The notes under the pieces were generated by a model. It saw nothing but the letters and a program-made list of their open reading frames with translations, was not told the DNA's origin and searched no databases. A stretch of 64,000 bases of DNA from an uncultured Planctomycetaceae bacterium (GTDB taxonomy: Bacteria; Planctomycetota; Planctomycetia; Planctomycetales; Planctomycetaceae). Of the stretch, positions 28,047 to 36,817 are shown piece after piece. Each line of letters begins with the position of its first letter. Positions within the stretch are counted from its first letter, which is position 1. The translations under genes and the position numbers were made by a program. The stretch is from positions 1-64,000 of the forward strand of contig CAIOTJ010000033.1 in assembly GCA_903861195.1 (NCBI GenBank), given 5' to 3'.

Positions 28047-31000
28047 ATGAGTCGCTGTGTTGCGCTGTGTTTGTTGCTGACGTGGCATTCCAGTGTGGCG
28101 TCGGTGCAAGGGAAGGAACCCGACGATTTGCCGGTTCGCTTCGAAGATGTGGCTGGTGTGCTGAAGGCGCGTTGTGTGAAGTGTCATGGACCGGTGAAGG
28201 CCGAGCGGAGTCTGAATCTGTCGACCCCCGCGGGTATCCTCCGGGGAAGTCGGACTGGTTCCGTGGTGCGTCCGCATGATGTCATGGCAAGTCCGCTTTG
28301 GACCCGAATCGCCGACGGCAGCATGCCGCCCGATGACCCGTTGGGCGAGGACCAGTTGAGCCTGGTGGCCAGATGGATCGAGCAAGGCGCGCCTGGATTG
28401 TCAGCCGATTCAACAGGGGAGCATTGGGCCTTTCGGCCACTGGGGCGTGTCACCCCCCCCAATCGCCCTGTGGGCGGCGCGGGGGGGACTTTCATCGATC
28501 AGTTCCTCCTGGCTCCGCTGGCGACGAAATCACTGGAGTTCAGTCCGGATGCGGATCGCGCGTCGCTCCTGCGGAGAGCGTGTTTCGTGCTGACGGGTTT
28601 GCCCCCCACGCTCGAGGAGCAGGAGGCGTTTCTGGGTGATCCTGGTCCGGATGCCTACGGTCGTTTGATCGACCGTCTGCTCGCTTCCCCCCAAATGGGA
28701 GTTCGCTGGGGCAAGCTTTGGCTCGATGCGGCGGGCTATGCTGATTCCAATGGCTATTTCAACGCGGATTCCGACCGTCCCTGGGCTTGGCGATATCGAG
28801 ATTGGGTCGTTGGGGCCATCAATTCCGATCTTCCATTTGACGAGTTTCTGCGAGCACAACTCTGTGGGGACGAACTGACATCAGTCGAAGCGGCAGGTGA
28901 GGTGAGCGCCGATGTCCAGGGCTTGTTGATTGCGACTCATTTTTTGCGAAACGGACAGGATGGCACGGGGGAGAGCGATGGAAATCCCGAAGAAGTGCGC
29001 GCCGACAAGTACTTCGCTCTCGAGTCATGTCAGCAGAATGTGATGTCGGCTTTGTTCGGACTGACAGTTCAGTGCGCGAAGTGCCACGACCACAAGTTCG
29101 AACCGATTCGACAGGAGGACTACTACCGTTTACAGGCGGTGTTCGCCCCGGCATTCCGGATCGAAGATTGGCGCAAGCCGAATGAGCGGTTCGTGATGGC
29201 TCCTCTGGCCGGGGAGACTGAAATCTGGGAGTTGCAGCGGCAGCGTCTCCGCCAGGAACTCGAGGATCAGACGCAAATGCTCGCCGAGTATGTGCGTACC
29301 AAGCGAGTCTCCGGCCGAGTGCTGTTTCATGACGACTTCGACCGAGCCAGCCTGGGTGATCGCTGGAGTAATCGGCTTCCGGGTGATACGGAACCGGCTG
29401 GGGCGGTGCCTGTCCGGATCGATTCCCGAGAACGACCGGGAGCGTTCCTGCGCGATGGGCGATTGGTGATCGCCGAAGGAGGAACACGGGGTGACAGTAT
29501 TCTGAGTACCGCGGCCCCCTTGAACTGGCTTCCCTCTGAGGCAGGCGCCTCGATTGAAGCCACTTTCGATCTGGTTTCCAATCGTGCAGATGATGGAGAC
29601 GCAGACGCTGAACGGATTGGTTACCTGATTGACCTGCGGGATTTTCGGGATCAACTTCCGGATTCGCCCGGAAACATACTGATCGATGGGCATCCGCAGG
29701 CGAAAACCTCGGTGTATCTGGATTATCCCGGTGCAGACTCGCGCGTTGTGGGAACTCTTGGTGGGCAGGGGCATGTGCCAGGGAGGAACTTCGGAGTGCG
29801 GATCAGTCGAATCACAGACGACAAGGTCCGGCTGCAGTTGTTGGTGGATCATCTGCCCGATGGGCAAGCGTTGGACTTGAACTCAACAGTATTCACAACC
29901 GGAGGGGGATTCGGCTTTGTCTTTTGCTGCGGCCGGAGTTTCGTGGTTGACAACGTGCTGATTGAGGTGTTCCCGCCGGAGGAATCCAGTGAATCGCTGC
30001 GACAGTTTCATGCCGAAGTCCAACAGCGGCAGAGGAAGTTGGTGACGCTGCGAGAGCTATTGAAAAACCTGGATGCCAATCCTCCCGGAAAGATTTCGTG
30101 GGTCACCGATGTTTCCCCCAGCCCTCCGGAAGTGCGGTTGTTGAACCGTGGAAACTATTCCAGCCCCGCGCATGTCGTAACTCCGGGGCCGCCATTGTTT
30201 CTGTCACAGCAGGAAGAGGATCCGCATTTCGTCGTCCAGTCGACCGGACGGACGACTGGTGCCCGACGGGCCTTCGCGGAGTGGGTACTGCAAAATCCCC
30301 GGTCGCGTTCGCTGCTCGCGCGGACACAAGTGAATCGTGTGTGGCAGGCCTGCTTCGGCACGGGGATTGTTGCCACGTCGGACAATCTGGGGCAAAGCGG
30401 TTCCGTGCCGAGTCACCCCGAATTGTTGGAGTATCTGGCAACGTCATTTCTGGATCAGGGTTGGCGAATCCGGCCTTTGTTGAAGGACATCGTACTGTCG
30501 AGGGCCTTCCGGCAGTCGAGCCTACCGAATGAACGTGGGTTTGCGGCAGATCCAGAGAACCGCCTGCTGTGGAGGTTTCCCGCGGTACGGCTTGATGCCG
30601 ACATGATCCGCGACTCGCTCTGGCAGTTTTCGGGTCGTCTCGACCACACCCTGGGGGGCGTCCCTGTGCCGACAACTCGGCTCGAGCAGGGGGAGGTGGT
30701 GATCTCGGAAACTACATCAGGAGCAGCCCGGCGTTCGTTGTATGTTTATCAGCGAAGAACTCAGGGGCTCGGAATGCTGCAGTTGTTTGATGCGCCGCAG
30801 CTTGTATTCAATTCGACGCGACGGTCCCGCTCGACGATTCCACTCCAGTCGCTGACGATGCTCAACGGCGATTTTGTGATCCGCAGAGCCGATGAGCTGA
30901 CGCTTCGGTTGGAACAACAGTCCCAAGAAGCGTCCCCGCGTATCGAGTTGCTGTGGCGCATCTGTCTGGGCAGGGCGCCAAGCCATGAGGAATGCGCTCT

Positions 31001-31124
31001 GGCTTTGGAGTTTCTCAGGGAACAGACTGCCCGGCTCGGCTCCTCGGATCAATCGCTGCGGGACGCCTGGCGAGATTTGTGCCAAAGCGTGATGGGATGC
31101 AACGAGTCGCTGTACCTTCCCTAA
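28047..31124 (+). CDS. PSCyt1-DUF1549-DUF1553 protein with an embedded LamG-like domain
   Basis: 1025 residues. A signal peptide (MSRCVALCLLLTWHSSVAS) is followed by a planctomycete cytochrome domain with CVKCH (Cys43, Cys46, His47), DUF1549 (about 148-366) with its CAKCHDHKFEP motif, a jelly-roll/LamG-like insert (about 427-641, HDDFDRASLGDRW to VDNVLIEVF) and DUF1553 (about 719-1000). Such proteins are abundant in planctomycetes and are linked to polysaccharide degradation; the two CxxCH motifs suggest heme binding. The usual DUF1501 partner gene is missing. Start: GGAG at 28038-28041 is 5 bases before the ATG at 28047; ATG 28044 and 28026 are alternatives. Confidence 0.9.
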   Translation: MSRCVALCLLLTWHSSVASVQGKEPDDLPVRFEDVAGVLKARCVKCHGPVKAERSLNLSTPAGILRGSRTGSVVRPHDVMASPLWTRIADGSMPPDDPLGEDQLSLVARWIEQGAPGLSADSTGEHWAFRPLGRVTPPNRPVGGAGGTFIDQFLLAPLATKSLEFSPDADRASLLRRACFVLTGLPPTLEEQEAFLGDPGPDAYGRLIDRLLASPQMGVRWGKLWLDAAGYADSNGYFNADSDRPWAWRYRDWVVGAINSDLPFDEFLRAQLCGDELTSVEAAGEVSADVQGLLIATHFLRNGQDGTGESDGNPEEVRADKYFALESCQQNVMSALFGLTVQCAKCHDHKFEPIRQEDYYRLQAVFAPAFRIEDWRKPNERFVMAPLAGETEIWELQRQRLRQELEDQTQMLAEYVRTKRVSGRVLFHDDFDRASLGDRWSNRLPGDTEPAGAVPVRIDSRERPGAFLRDGRLVIAEGGTRGDSILSTAAPLNWLPSEAGASIEATFDLVSNRADDGDADAERIGYLIDLRDFRDQLPDSPGNILIDGHPQAKTSVYLDYPGADSRVVGTLGGQGHVPGRNFGVRISRITDDKVRLQLLVDHLPDGQALDLNSTVFTTGGGFGFVFCCGRSFVVDNVLIEVFPPEESSESLRQFHAEVQQRQRKLVTLRELLKNLDANPPGKISWVTDVSPSPPEVRLLNRGNYSSPAHVVTPGPPLFLSQQEEDPHFVVQSTGRTTGARRAFAEWVLQNPRSRSLLARTQVNRVWQACFGTGIVATSDNLGQSGSVPSHPELLEYLATSFLDQGWRIRPLLKDIVLSRAFRQSSLPNERGFAADPENRLLWRFPAVRLDADMIRDSLWQFSGRLDHTLGGVPVPTTRLEQGEVVISETTSGAARRSLYVYQRRTQGLGMLQLFDAPQLVFNSTRRSRSTIPLQSLTMLNGDFVIRRADELTLRLEQQSQEASPRIELLWRICLGRAPSHEECALALEFLREQTARLGSSDQSLRDAWRDLCQSVMGCNESLYLP

Positions 31125-31649
31125 GCGGAATCACGGCGATTGCTTCGCCAGGAATATGGAAGAATAACAGTCCTCCGGCGCTCACATCGAGGAGTTTCAG
31201 AGTATCGACGCCTTTCGTCTGGAAAGGATCCGGACTCGATCGATCGCCACAGTCGAGGTGCAATCGGTGAGCGTCGATTGACTTGGTTGGTCCGGCACTC
31301 CACGGGGGGCAGGGGCATGGCCAGAGAATACCTACAGGAAATCCGGCAACCTCCCGAGTCGTGCCTGAGTGCTGGCGTGTTGGGAATCCGCTGCATGAGG
31401 ACGCCGTGCTCAGACATCGACTTCATCCAGCCCAATTGACGAAGACACAATGGCTGTGGGTCTGCGCTGTTTGCGGGCCCTGGGGTGGCGGGCTGGCGGG
31501 GTGGACCTTCAATGGTAGCCAAAAATTGACTGTCACTTTGGCATCTCTCGCTTGATCTTTTCCGTTTATAGAAGAGGTGTTATAAGGCGGCTCATTGGCC
31601 AATCAGGACGGCCAACCTCGATTCCGACTGCGTGGGAGGAGACCACCGG
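31125..31649. other. Intergenic region before the flagellar cluster, with leader hairpin
   Basis: No supported gene. A perfect inverted repeat (TTGGCC, 9-base loop, GGCCAA; 31595-31615) lies just upstream of a strong ribosome site (GGGAGGAG, 31634-31641) for the lipoprotein gene. A -10-like TATAAG is at 31581-31586, without a convincing -35 at normal distance. Confidence 0.5.
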
Positions 31650-31958
31650 ATGTTGCCCAGGTCCAGAGTCAGGCTGACTCGTTTGTTGTTGACAGTCATC
31701 CTTGGCTGCGTCGGCTGCCGTGGTTTGCCATTTGGATCCGATTCAGACGATGACACAGTCGCGGCCCCAGATTTCGGTCTGAACACCGTTCCCCGACAGT
31801 GGGAGCCGGCGTTTGAAGATGGCGATACGACGCACAAGGCGGGGAGTGGCAAAGGGGGGGCGGGGCGTCTCACCGACGACGCTGCGTGGGGCGATTCGGA
31901 TGGAGAATTCGATAAGTCGGCTCGCGGAGAGAAAGCGGCGTCCACTGAAAAGGATTGA
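31650..31958 (+). CDS. Small predicted lipoprotein, unknown function
   Basis: A 102-residue protein. A basic start (MLPRSRVRLTR) and a hydrophobic stretch end in LGCVGC, either Cys of which could be the lipidated residue. The rest is hydrophilic, rich in Asp, Gly and Ser, with no family resemblance. The ATG at 31650 has GGGAGGAG 8 bases upstream, which supports both reality and start. It lies 170 bases ahead of the fliN-like gene on the same strand, so it may be the first gene of the flagellar operon. Confidence 0.6.
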   Translation: MLPRSRVRLTRLLLTVILGCVGCRGLPFGSDSDDDTVAAPDFGLNTVPRQWEPAFEDGDTTHKAGSGKGGAGRLTDDAAWGDSDGEFDKSARGEKAASTEKD

Positions 31959-32128
31959 GGTCGACAGCCCGCAGTCGATCAAGGTGTTGTTGGCGAATTC
32001 GTGGATCGGTTTTGCGGCCCACTGGGAGTTCGACGGCAGATGGCTGTGCCAGCGCGTCGGGATTCACCGATTTGGGATGAAACTCGCGGTCGGTCAGAGG
32101 CACAGGAGGTTTCGGTCTCGGCAATCCG

Positions 32129-32419
32129 ATGGAGGTGGTGGTGGAATCCAAAGGTTCGGAAGGCCTGTTGTCGGTACGAGTTGTGCTGGGCGAGATTGAG
32201 CTGTCGCCTATGGAACGCGAGTCAATTGCTCCGGGCTTATGGTTGGGCAAGACATTCGAGGGGCTGGTCAAATTGCGTTTGGGGGGTGAGACGCTCGGCT
32301 TTGGTGCTTTGTGCCTGCATCGTGGGCAGCTTGCCGTGCGGGTTGCCAAAATCGCTCACTCCGCATCGGGAAACCCACCGGAAGCGGTTGCATCAGGTCA
32401 TGAGTCGGAGAAGATGTGA
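32129..32419 (+). CDS. fliN: FliN-like flagellar switch protein (SpoA domain)
   Basis: 96 residues forming a single SpoA (FliN/FliM C-terminal) domain: LSVRVVLGEIELSPMERESIAPGLWLGKTFEGLVKLRLGG... then ALCLHRGQLAVRVAKI, matching the FliN layout of a short beta domain with the GxxI/L...L...G pattern. It would form part of the C-ring at the cytoplasmic side of the motor. It lacks the long N-terminal extension of many FliN proteins. Identification is strengthened by fliO one base downstream. AGGAGG at 32106-32111 is too far from the ATG to be an ordinary ribosome site, so the start is uncertain. Confidence 0.75.
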   Translation: MEVVVESKGSEGLLSVRVVLGEIELSPMERESIAPGLWLGKTFEGLVKLRLGGETLGFGALCLHRGQLAVRVAKIAHSASGNPPEAVASGHESEKM

Positions 32420-32420
32420 A

Positions 32421-32918
32421 ATGCGGTCGATTCAGTGGACTGTTCTGGTGTCTGTCGCCGTCTGCCACACTGCTGTATGGGCGGAAGAGGGGGCCGTTGA
32501 AGCCCGGAAAGTTACGCCTCCTGTGGAATCGGCGATCCCGCTTGATCCATCCTCGGCAGTCACCTCCAGGGGCAGTGGTTCGTGGCTCTCCAGTTGGCTA
32601 TCGATCGGATTGTGTGTTGCTGGAGGAATCTGGGTTTGGCGCAGTCGCCTTGGGGTCGAGACTGCCGCCGACGGGGAGCTTTGGAATGTGATCAGCCAAC
32701 GTCCCCTGGACTCGCGACACAGCCTGATGGTGATTCGGTTTGCGGACAGTCTGTTGCTGCTGAGTGTCTCGCCGAACGAGGTTTCGCTCCTCAAGGAGAT
32801 CGAAGATCCCGCACAGGTGGCTCAGGTCAATTCTCTGGTGTCTGGGCAGCGGCAAGTTCGTGCCAATTCACTGCGTCAGAGATTGGCGACGCTCGGATTG
32901 TTGCGGGGAATGGCATGA
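32421..32918 (+). CDS. fliO: Flagellar biosynthetic protein FliO
   Basis: A 165-residue protein with a signal-like N-terminus (MRSIQWTVLVSVAVCHTAVWA), a short periplasmic stretch, one membrane segment (about 53-73) and a cytoplasmic part with LWNVISQRPLDSRHSLMVIRFADSLLLLSVS, the typical FliO pattern. FliO assists FliP complex assembly. It starts one base after fliN and overlaps fliP by ATGA. Confidence 0.8.
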   Translation: MRSIQWTVLVSVAVCHTAVWAEEGAVEARKVTPPVESAIPLDPSSAVTSRGSGSWLSSWLSIGLCVAGGIWVWRSRLGVETAADGELWNVISQRPLDSRHSLMVIRFADSLLLLSVSPNEVSLLKEIEDPAQVAQVNSLVSGQRQVRANSLRQRLATLGLLRGMA

Positions 32919-33970
32919 CACAAGGACCTGCCAAACCTTCGGGAGGGGTCTGTTTCGCCGGGTCGCGACGATTTGTCCCGGCCTTGGTGGGGCTGATGTT
33001 GGTGACAGCCACAGTCGCAGGTTCCGAGCCGGGTAACTCCAAAGCCCGCAAGTCGGCCACCGGTCTCCAAAAGGAAGTTGTCCGCGATTCAAGAGGGAGT
33101 CGGGGTACCGACCGCAATGAAGCCGGTACCGCTCAACGTGAGCGGGTAGTGCCTCTCGCAGGTGTTGAGGAGCGCGGAGATCGCTCTTCGGAAGTCGACT
33201 TCGCGGCACTGGGGGACGAGCCGATCACCGAGGTCACCAACTTGACAGATGCCGACCAAAACAGGGCGGGTGACTGGATGTCCCTGGTGGAATCCTTGCC
33301 GGTCGCACCGTCGCTGCTCGCGGTGATGATGCTGTCAGTGGTCCCCTCTCTGTTGTTGATGACCACCTGCTTCGTCCGGTTTTCGATCGTACTGACACTG
33401 GTTCGACAAGCGTTGGGAACCCAGCAGCTGCCACCGAATTCGGTACTGATGGCGTTGGCGCTCTTTCTGAGTTGCCTGGTTATGGAGCCGGTATGGCGAC
33501 GAGCGTACCAGGAAGGGATGCGGCCTTATTTGCAACCTGAATCCGGCGCCCAGAAGCCTGAATTGGACGCGGCGACCCAGGCGACGTTGAAGCCGCTTCG
33601 GGAATTCATGTCATCCCAGATCGAACTGGCGGGAAACAGCGAAACGGTGTGGGTCCTGCTGGAGTCACAATCGGCCGATGGTGGCACGCTGCGCGAGTCG
33701 CAGCGGGACCTTACCTATGACGAAGTCCCCTTGCCCACACTTGCGGCGGCTTTCGTTCTGAGTGAAATGAAGGTGGGTTTCATCATTGGGTTCCAGATTC
33801 TTCTCCCATTTCTGGTGATCGATCTCATTGTGGGACTCACTCTCTCCATGCTGGGATTGACGGCGATTTCACACGGGGCGGTCTCACTCCCCTTCAAATT
33901 GCTGCTGTTCGTGCTGGTTGACGGTTGGACGGTCATTGTCGGGCGGTTGTTGGCGAGTGTCGCCGGATAA
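32915..33970 (+). CDS. fliP: Flagellar export gate protein FliP, with long N-terminal extension
   Basis: 351 residues against about 245 in typical FliP. The C-terminal 230 residues carry the family core: SVVPSLLLMTTCFVRFSIVLTLVRQALGTQQ(L)PPNSVLMALALFLS, LKPLREFM, PAFVLSEMK-like AAAFVLSEMKVGFIIGFQILLPFLVIDLIVG and LPFKLLLFVLVDGW. The first about 130 residues are a signal-like segment (about 20-36) and a polar linker rich in Arg, Glu and Asp. FliP forms the export pore with FliQ and FliR. Overlaps fliO by ATGA. Confidence 0.93.
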   Translation: MTQGPAKPSGGVCFAGSRRFVPALVGLMLVTATVAGSEPGNSKARKSATGLQKEVVRDSRGSRGTDRNEAGTAQRERVVPLAGVEERGDRSSEVDFAALGDEPITEVTNLTDADQNRAGDWMSLVESLPVAPSLLAVMMLSVVPSLLLMTTCFVRFSIVLTLVRQALGTQQLPPNSVLMALALFLSCLVMEPVWRRAYQEGMRPYLQPESGAQKPELDAATQATLKPLREFMSSQIELAGNSETVWVLLESQSADGGTLRESQRDLTYDEVPLPTLAAAFVLSEMKVGFIIGFQILLPFLVIDLIVGLTLSMLGLTAISHGAVSLPFKLLLFVLVDGWTVIVGRLLASVAG

Positions 33971-34028
33971 AGTACGTCATTGACCTGGGCGAATTGGCAG
34001 GTCGTGGGACCTCGTGTTTGGGGACAGG

Positions 34029-34286
34029 ATGATGGATGTTGATTCCGCGGCAGAGATGATTCGGCAGTCGCTATTTACGGCTGCCTGGATTTGCCTGCCG
34101 ATTCTGTTGGTCTCGTTGATCGTCGGATTCATCATCGGAACACTTCAGGCGGCGACATCGATCCAGGAGCCGACTGTGAACGCAGTTCCTCGCGTGTTGG
34201 TCACCGCTCTGACAATCGTGCTTGTGATGCCGTGGGGACTGCAGGCGATGGTCGAATTCACGCTGCGATTGTGGCGTGCGAAATGA
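34029..34286 (+). CDS. fliQ: Flagellar export gate protein FliQ
   Basis: 85 residues, two transmembrane helices; LPILLVSLIVGFIIGTLQAATSIQEPTV is the conserved FliQ signature (G-x-x-Q-A-x-T-x-I-x-E-x-T). ATG 34029 and 34032 are both possible; a GTG at 34014 is less likely. It lies between fliP and fliR on the same strand. Confidence 0.93.
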   Translation: MMDVDSAAEMIRQSLFTAAWICLPILLVSLIVGFIIGTLQAATSIQEPTVNAVPRVLVTALTIVLVMPWGLQAMVEFTLRLWRAK

Positions 34287-34340
34287 TTGGAAAACGCCGG
34301 GAAATGCGATCTTTCGCCGCTGTTGGCGGGACAGGGTGGC

Positions 34341-35168
34341 ATGGAGCCTGAATTCTTCGCAAATCTTCCCCAGGCGGCCTGGTTGCCGGGTTTCTCCCTG
34401 TGGATCCTGTTGCTGGCGAGAATGATCGGGTTGGTGCTGTTCCTGACATTGATTCCCAAGACTTTGGGCTGGCGGTTTCGCCTGGCTCTTGCCGTCTTGT
34501 TGAGCTGGGTCCTGGCGTCGAGTTCGGGGAATCCCGCAATGGATGGCAACACCCCCTGGGAACCAGAGGATGTCCTTTTGGAGTTTCTACTGGGGGGAGG
34601 GTTGGGACTGGGCGTATCTCTGGTGTTGGCTGGGGTCAGGCTCTGCGCGGAAATTCTTGAACTCCCGTGGTCGCCCGGGGAATTGCAGGCTGATACCTGT
34701 TGGGGGGGGGCTGGTGCGGGAGCCTTGAGTTCCGCCCTTGGGTGGATGACTGCGGTGATCTTCGTGATCGGAGGTGGGCATCTCCAGGTGATTATTGCCT
34801 GCCGTGACATGGTCCGCACTTACCCTCCTGGCAGCTTGCCGATGCTCGGGGGAATGGTCACTTTGCTGTCGGTCTCGTGTCAGGAGGCGACCTGTCTCGC
34901 CCTGCGTTTGGCGGCACCAGTCTGGGGGGCGTCAGCTATGGCCATGTTGATGATGGCGGTGCTCGGACGCATGTTCCCGGTCATCTCGGTGGTGTCCGCG
35001 GGCATACCGTGGCGGGCGGGAGTCGCCTGGATGGCACTGTCCCTGTCAATGCAGGGATTCGCACAGATTCTCGAACAGGAAATGGCGGATCTGGGGAGCC
35101 GCGTCCGTGTTGCTGAAAGCGACAGATCCGGACTCTCAGGTTCCTCCGCCGAAGAGGTTGGGGAATGA
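34341..35168 (+). CDS. fliR: Flagellar export gate protein FliR
   Basis: A 275-residue membrane protein with about six helices. It has FliR features: LLLARMIGLVLFLTLIP near the start, a long-helix region with LELPWSPGELQADTCWGG, and late VWGASAMAMLMMAVLGRMFPVISV. FliR completes the FliP5-FliQ4-FliR1 gate. ATG 34341 follows AGGGTGG; the frame extends 18 codons further up without homology. The stop overlaps the ATG of flhB (ATGA). Confidence 0.9.
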   Translation: MEPEFFANLPQAAWLPGFSLWILLLARMIGLVLFLTLIPKTLGWRFRLALAVLLSWVLASSSGNPAMDGNTPWEPEDVLLEFLLGGGLGLGVSLVLAGVRLCAEILELPWSPGELQADTCWGGAGAGALSSALGWMTAVIFVIGGGHLQVIIACRDMVRTYPPGSLPMLGGMVTLLSVSCQEATCLALRLAAPVWGASAMAMLMMAVLGRMFPVISVVSAGIPWRAGVAWMALSLSMQGFAQILEQEMADLGSRVRVAESDRSGLSGSSAEEVGE

Positions 35169-35935
35169 ACGCTGCGGAAGAGCGGGTCTTTCCCGCATCT
35201 CGTTCGCGCCGTCAGTCTCTGCGACGGCGGGGAGATGTGGTGGCGGCATCCTGGCTGCAGGTGGCACTGCCAGTGGCGGTCTGTCTTTGGATGATGGAGT
35301 GCTTTGGAACGCAGTGGGTTGAGCAGTTTCGCATGGTGTTGGAAAAAGAGTTGCAAAGCGGCATGCGGGTGACCTGGAATGGTCAGCAGGCCTGGGAGAC
35401 GTTGGGGAGAATGGCAGTAGCGCTGGCGAGCATCGCCTGGCCCCTGGTCATCGTTCCCTGGTCGATTGGCATTGGAATGAGGATGCTTCAGACACAGTTC
35501 CTGTTCACTTGGAAATCTCTGCGCCCTGATCCGGAGCGATTAAGCCTCTTCGCGGGGTTCCGTCGGATCGGAACCGCGGTCGCCGGCCGCAGCATGGGGC
35601 GAACGATTCTGCAGTGCCTGGTCGCGGGAGGAATCTGCTGTGCTGTGATCTGGACGATGTCGGGCGATCGCCCATGCCAAATTTCCTGCACAGCAGGGGA
35701 GGGGGTCAGCCCGGGGATTCTGGACTTTGGAGTCAGGCCGATTCGTGTCTTATGTTTCAGCGTGCTGCTTGTGGGGTTGGCCGACCTGGTGTGGCAGGGA
35801 GTCGCTTATGAAAGGCGAATCCGGATGACAGCGCAGGAGGTTCGCGAGGAGTTGCGGAACTCCGAGCGAAATCCGCATGGCACGAGGGGCGCTGGGCAGA
35901 TGACTGCTGAGGTCGAATTCACACCATCTCGATGA
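35165..35935 (+). CDS. flhB: FlhB N-terminal membrane domain only (no autocleavage domain)
   Basis: 256 residues. The start RVFPASRSRRQSLRRRGDVVAASW matches the FlhB/YscU N-terminus (E-x-T-x-x-x-x-R-x-x-x-A-R-x-x-G). Four hydrophobic segments follow (about 29-46, 74-97, 142-160, 190-210), then YERRIRMTAQEVREELRNSERNPHGTRG, which aligns with the FlhB linker (R-M-x-x-Q-E-V-x-x-E). In FlhB this linker leads to a cytoplasmic domain with the self-cleaving N-P-T-H motif; here the protein ends 28 residues past RMT, without such a motif. The next gene on the opposite strand begins 15 bases on, so no missing piece lies in the window. Confidence 0.85.
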   Translation: MNAAEERVFPASRSRRQSLRRRGDVVAASWLQVALPVAVCLWMMECFGTQWVEQFRMVLEKELQSGMRVTWNGQQAWETLGRMAVALASIAWPLVIVPWSIGIGMRMLQTQFLFTWKSLRPDPERLSLFAGFRRIGTAVAGRSMGRTILQCLVAGGICCAVIWTMSGDRPCQISCTAGEGVSPGILDFGVRPIRVLCFSVLLVGLADLVWQGVAYERRIRMTAQEVREELRNSERNPHGTRGAGQMTAEVEFTPSR

Positions 35936-35950
35936 GCACCGGCCGCTGCC

Positions 35951-36610
35951 TCAATTCAATCCGCAGAAAGGGTTGTCCTGCTTCTCCTGGCCAATCGTGG
36001 TGGTGGGACCATGGCCGGGGAAGACCAGCGTATCGTCGGGCAGTCCGAAGAGATGTCGATGAATTCCCTCGATCAGCAACTGCTGGTCTCCTCCGGGAAA
36101 ATCGGTGCGTCCGATGCTGCCCTGGAACAGCACGTCGCCCCCAAACACGAGCGGTACCTTGGCATTGGAATAAACGAAGACCACGTGACCTGGACTGTGT
36201 CCAGGAATCTCACGGACCTCCAGCGGAATTCCCGCGAGAACGATTCGGTCGTGGTGGTTGAGCGTCTGTGTCGCGGGCGGCGCGGTGACGGGCATGCCGA
36301 AAGGAGCACTCAGGTTCCGTTGCGAGTCCAACAGCATCGGCGCATCGCCCACCCCGATCAGGATTGGAATCTCGGGCCAGGTCTCGCGAAGGCCGGCGAC
36401 CCCGGCGATGTGGTCGACATGTCCGTGTGTCAGCAGGATTGCGACGGGAGACTTCTGCAGGTCCGCCAACTGTTCCACGATGCGCCGAGAACCGAAACCG
36501 GGATCAATGACGAGACACTCCTTCGATCCTGGCAGGGAGACGATCAGGGTGTTCTCCTGGAAGGGAAGAGTCACCACTATTGAAACATCCAAAGGCAAAT
36601 CAGAACGCAT
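35951..36610 (-). CDS. Metallo-beta-lactamase-fold hydrolase (glyoxalase II-like)
   Basis: 219 residues with the MBL metal motif LLTHGHVDHIAG (H-x-H-x-D-H), a later His in EIPGHSPGHVVF, Asp in FGGDVLFQGSIGRTDFPGGD and a final His in VFPGHGPTTTIGQEK. The set and spacing match the small glyoxalase II-like group that acts on thioesters in the cytosol; the exact substrate is unknown. ATG 36610 (MRSDLPLDVS) starts just before the first strand. Convergent with flhB, 15 bases apart. Confidence 0.88.
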   Translation of the reverse strand: MRSDLPLDVSIVVTLPFQENTLIVSLPGSKECLVIDPGFGSRRIVEQLADLQKSPVAILLTHGHVDHIAGVAGLRETWPEIPILIGVGDAPMLLDSQRNLSAPFGMPVTAPPATQTLNHHDRIVLAGIPLEVREIPGHSPGHVVFVYSNAKVPLVFGGDVLFQGSIGRTDFPGGDQQLLIEGIHRHLFGLPDDTLVFPGHGPTTTIGQEKQDNPFCGLN

Positions 36611-36817
36611 GCTTGGTTTTAACGCCTGGGAGCGGGGCAAGATTCCGGGACGGCGAACGAAAAACAGGTCAGAAGGCTGTGCCGAAAGGGTCTGGATCCA
36701 TGCTGAACGGACCTACCCGGAGTCACCTGTGAGAAGTACAATCCAGTCTAGGGTGCGGGGGGAACTGAGATCAATCTCCCAACACCTTTCTCTTCCGTGT
36801 CTTTTTTCTGGCCAGTG

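Noticed and set aside
32106-32129. AGGAGG as ribosome site of fliN
   Set aside because: The spacing to the ATG is about 17 bases, too long for normal use; the start remains uncertain.
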